Under the pieces are notes generated by a model. That model made no database searches, was not told the origin of the DNA, and saw only the letters and a list, made by a program, of their open reading frames with translations. The position numbers and the translations under genes are program-made. This document shows, one piece after another, positions 16,065 to 16,854 of a stretch of DNA of 16,854 nt (its first letter is position 1; the number at the start of each line of letters is the position of its first letter). Origin of the DNA: Eggerthellaceae bacterium (GTDB taxonomy: Bacteria > Actinomycetota > Coriobacteriia > Coriobacteriales > Eggerthellaceae). The stretch covers positions 1 through 16,854 of the forward strand of contig CAAEDC010000138.1 in NCBI GenBank assembly GCA_900754495.1, in the 5' to 3' direction.

Positions 16065-16854
16065 TCATCTCGCCAACAACGCCACCGTCTCCACATGGTC
16101 CGTATGCGGAAACATATCCACCGGCTGCACGATGCGCACCGCATACCCGCGATCGCGCAGCAACCGGCAATCGCGCACCTGCGTCTCCGGATTGCAGGAG
16201 ATGTACACCACGCGCTCCGGCGCCAGCTCCGCCAACGCGTCGATGAACTCCTCGCTCGAACCGGCGCGCGGCGGATCCATCAGCACCACGTCGGCACGCT
16301 CCCCGTCGGCGGCGAGCCGGCGCATGAATTCGCCCGCATCCGCAGCGACGAACCGCGCGTTCTCGACGCCGTTGTGCCGCGCGTTCTGGCGGGCGTCGCG
16401 GATGGCGCTTTCCACGCTGTCGACGCCGACGACCTCGCCCGCGCCGCGCGCCGCCGCCACCAGGCCGATCGTCCCCGTGCCGCAATACGCGTCGATGGCG
16501 CGCTCGCCTCCCGACAGAGCCGCCAGATCGATCGCGGTGTTGTACAGAACTTCGGTTTGCACGGCGTTGACCTGGTAGAACGACTGCGACGAGATGCGGA
16601 AGCTCAGCCCGCACAGCTTGTCCAAGATGAATCCGGGGCCGTACAGGCGCTGCTCGCGCTCGCCTAAGATGACGTTGGTCTGGCGCGTGTTCACGTTCTG
16701 GACGACCGTCGTGATGAAGGGGCAGCGTTTGACGAGCTCGCGGCAGAACGCGCGCGAGGCGGGAAACTCCGCGCCGTTGGTCACGAGCGTCACCAGCACC
16801 TCGCCGCTCGTATGCCCCACGCGCACGACCGCGTGGCGCAAAAAGCCCGTGCCG
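16065..16854 (-). CDS. 23S rRNA (uracil-C5)-methyltransferase, RumA/RlmCD type, N-terminus beyond window
   Basis: SAM-dependent enzyme making 5-methyluridine in 23S rRNA. The frame is open to the right edge; the visible C-terminal 263 residues include GTGFLRHAVVRVGHTSGE, ISSQSFYQVNAVQTEVLYNTA, the SAM motif AYCGTGTIGLVAAARGA, DPPRAGSS, the catalytic nucleophile cysteine in YISCNPET, and VDMFPHTDHVETVALL at the end, the standard TrmA/RumA family tail. In Gram-positives a single RlmCD may modify both U747 and U1939; the exact target cannot be decided here. The TRAM domain and any iron-sulfur cysteines, if present, lie outside the window. The TTG at 16841 encodes Leu inside the conserved domain and is not the start. 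Confidence 0.93.
   Translation of the reverse strand, partial: GTGFLRHAVVRVGHTSGEVLVTLVTNGAEFPASRAFCRELVKRCPFITTVVQNVNTRQTNVILGEREQRLYGPGFILDKLCGLSFRISSQSFYQVNAVQTEVLYNTAIDLAALSGGERAIDAYCGTGTIGLVAAARGAGEVVGVDSVESAIRDARQNARHNGVENARFVAADAGEFMRRLAADGERADVVLMDPPRAGSSEEFIDALAELAPERVVYISCNPETQVRDCRLLRDRGYAVRIVQPVDMFPHTDHVETVALLAR

Overview
The window comes from a strongly GC-rich genome. Gene content and order (tilS, hpt and ftsH relatives, folate genes, a fused dihydropteroate synthase, abundant GTG starts, a leaderless-looking promoter) fit a high-GC Gram-positive. My best guess is a gut Coriobacteriia (Eggerthellaceae-like) organism, but no rRNA or other decisive marker is present. All genes but one lie on the minus strand, so transcription runs from high to low coordinates.

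Right end (16854 to 13591): the C-terminal part of a 23S rRNA (uracil-C5)-methyltransferase of the RumA/RlmCD type, cysteine synthase cysK, and tRNA(Ile)-lysidine synthetase tilS. A nested palindrome of about 104 bp separates the first two genes. Two short palindromes separate cysK from tilS. tilS converges on the only plus-strand gene, a D-2-hydroxyacid dehydrogenase (12574-13557), with another palindrome between them.

Middle (12392 to 6367): a signalling and transport module. It holds an OmpR-type response regulator, a histidine kinase with two membrane helices and almost no extracellular loop, an ABC ATPase, and a 1043-residue FtsX/MacB-type permease. A nearly identical inverted repeat, TTACG-N4-CGTAA, lies just upstream of the regulator promoter and again upstream of the ATPase gene. 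This makes it a strong candidate for the regulator's operator and links the two-component system to the transporter. Large palindromes sit directly after the regulator and kinase stop codons.

Left (6260 to 1): a Maf-type nucleotide pyrophosphatase, a gene-free stretch of 393 nt with a structured element closed by a perfect 13-bp stem, then hypoxanthine phosphoribosyltransferase (hpt), the membrane protease ftsH, a bifunctional folP-folK fusion, and a biotin-protein ligase cut by the window edge. ftsH, folPK and birA are overlapping or tightly spaced and look like one operon with hpt.

The most notable observations are the shared operator of the two-component/ABC module, the family of GGGAC-core palindromes placed at gene ends (some supplying stop codons), the 114-nt structured element after maf, the nested palindrome upstream of cysK, and the DHPS-then-HPPK order of the folate fusion. 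No CRISPR array, tRNA, rRNA, transposase or phage gene was seen.
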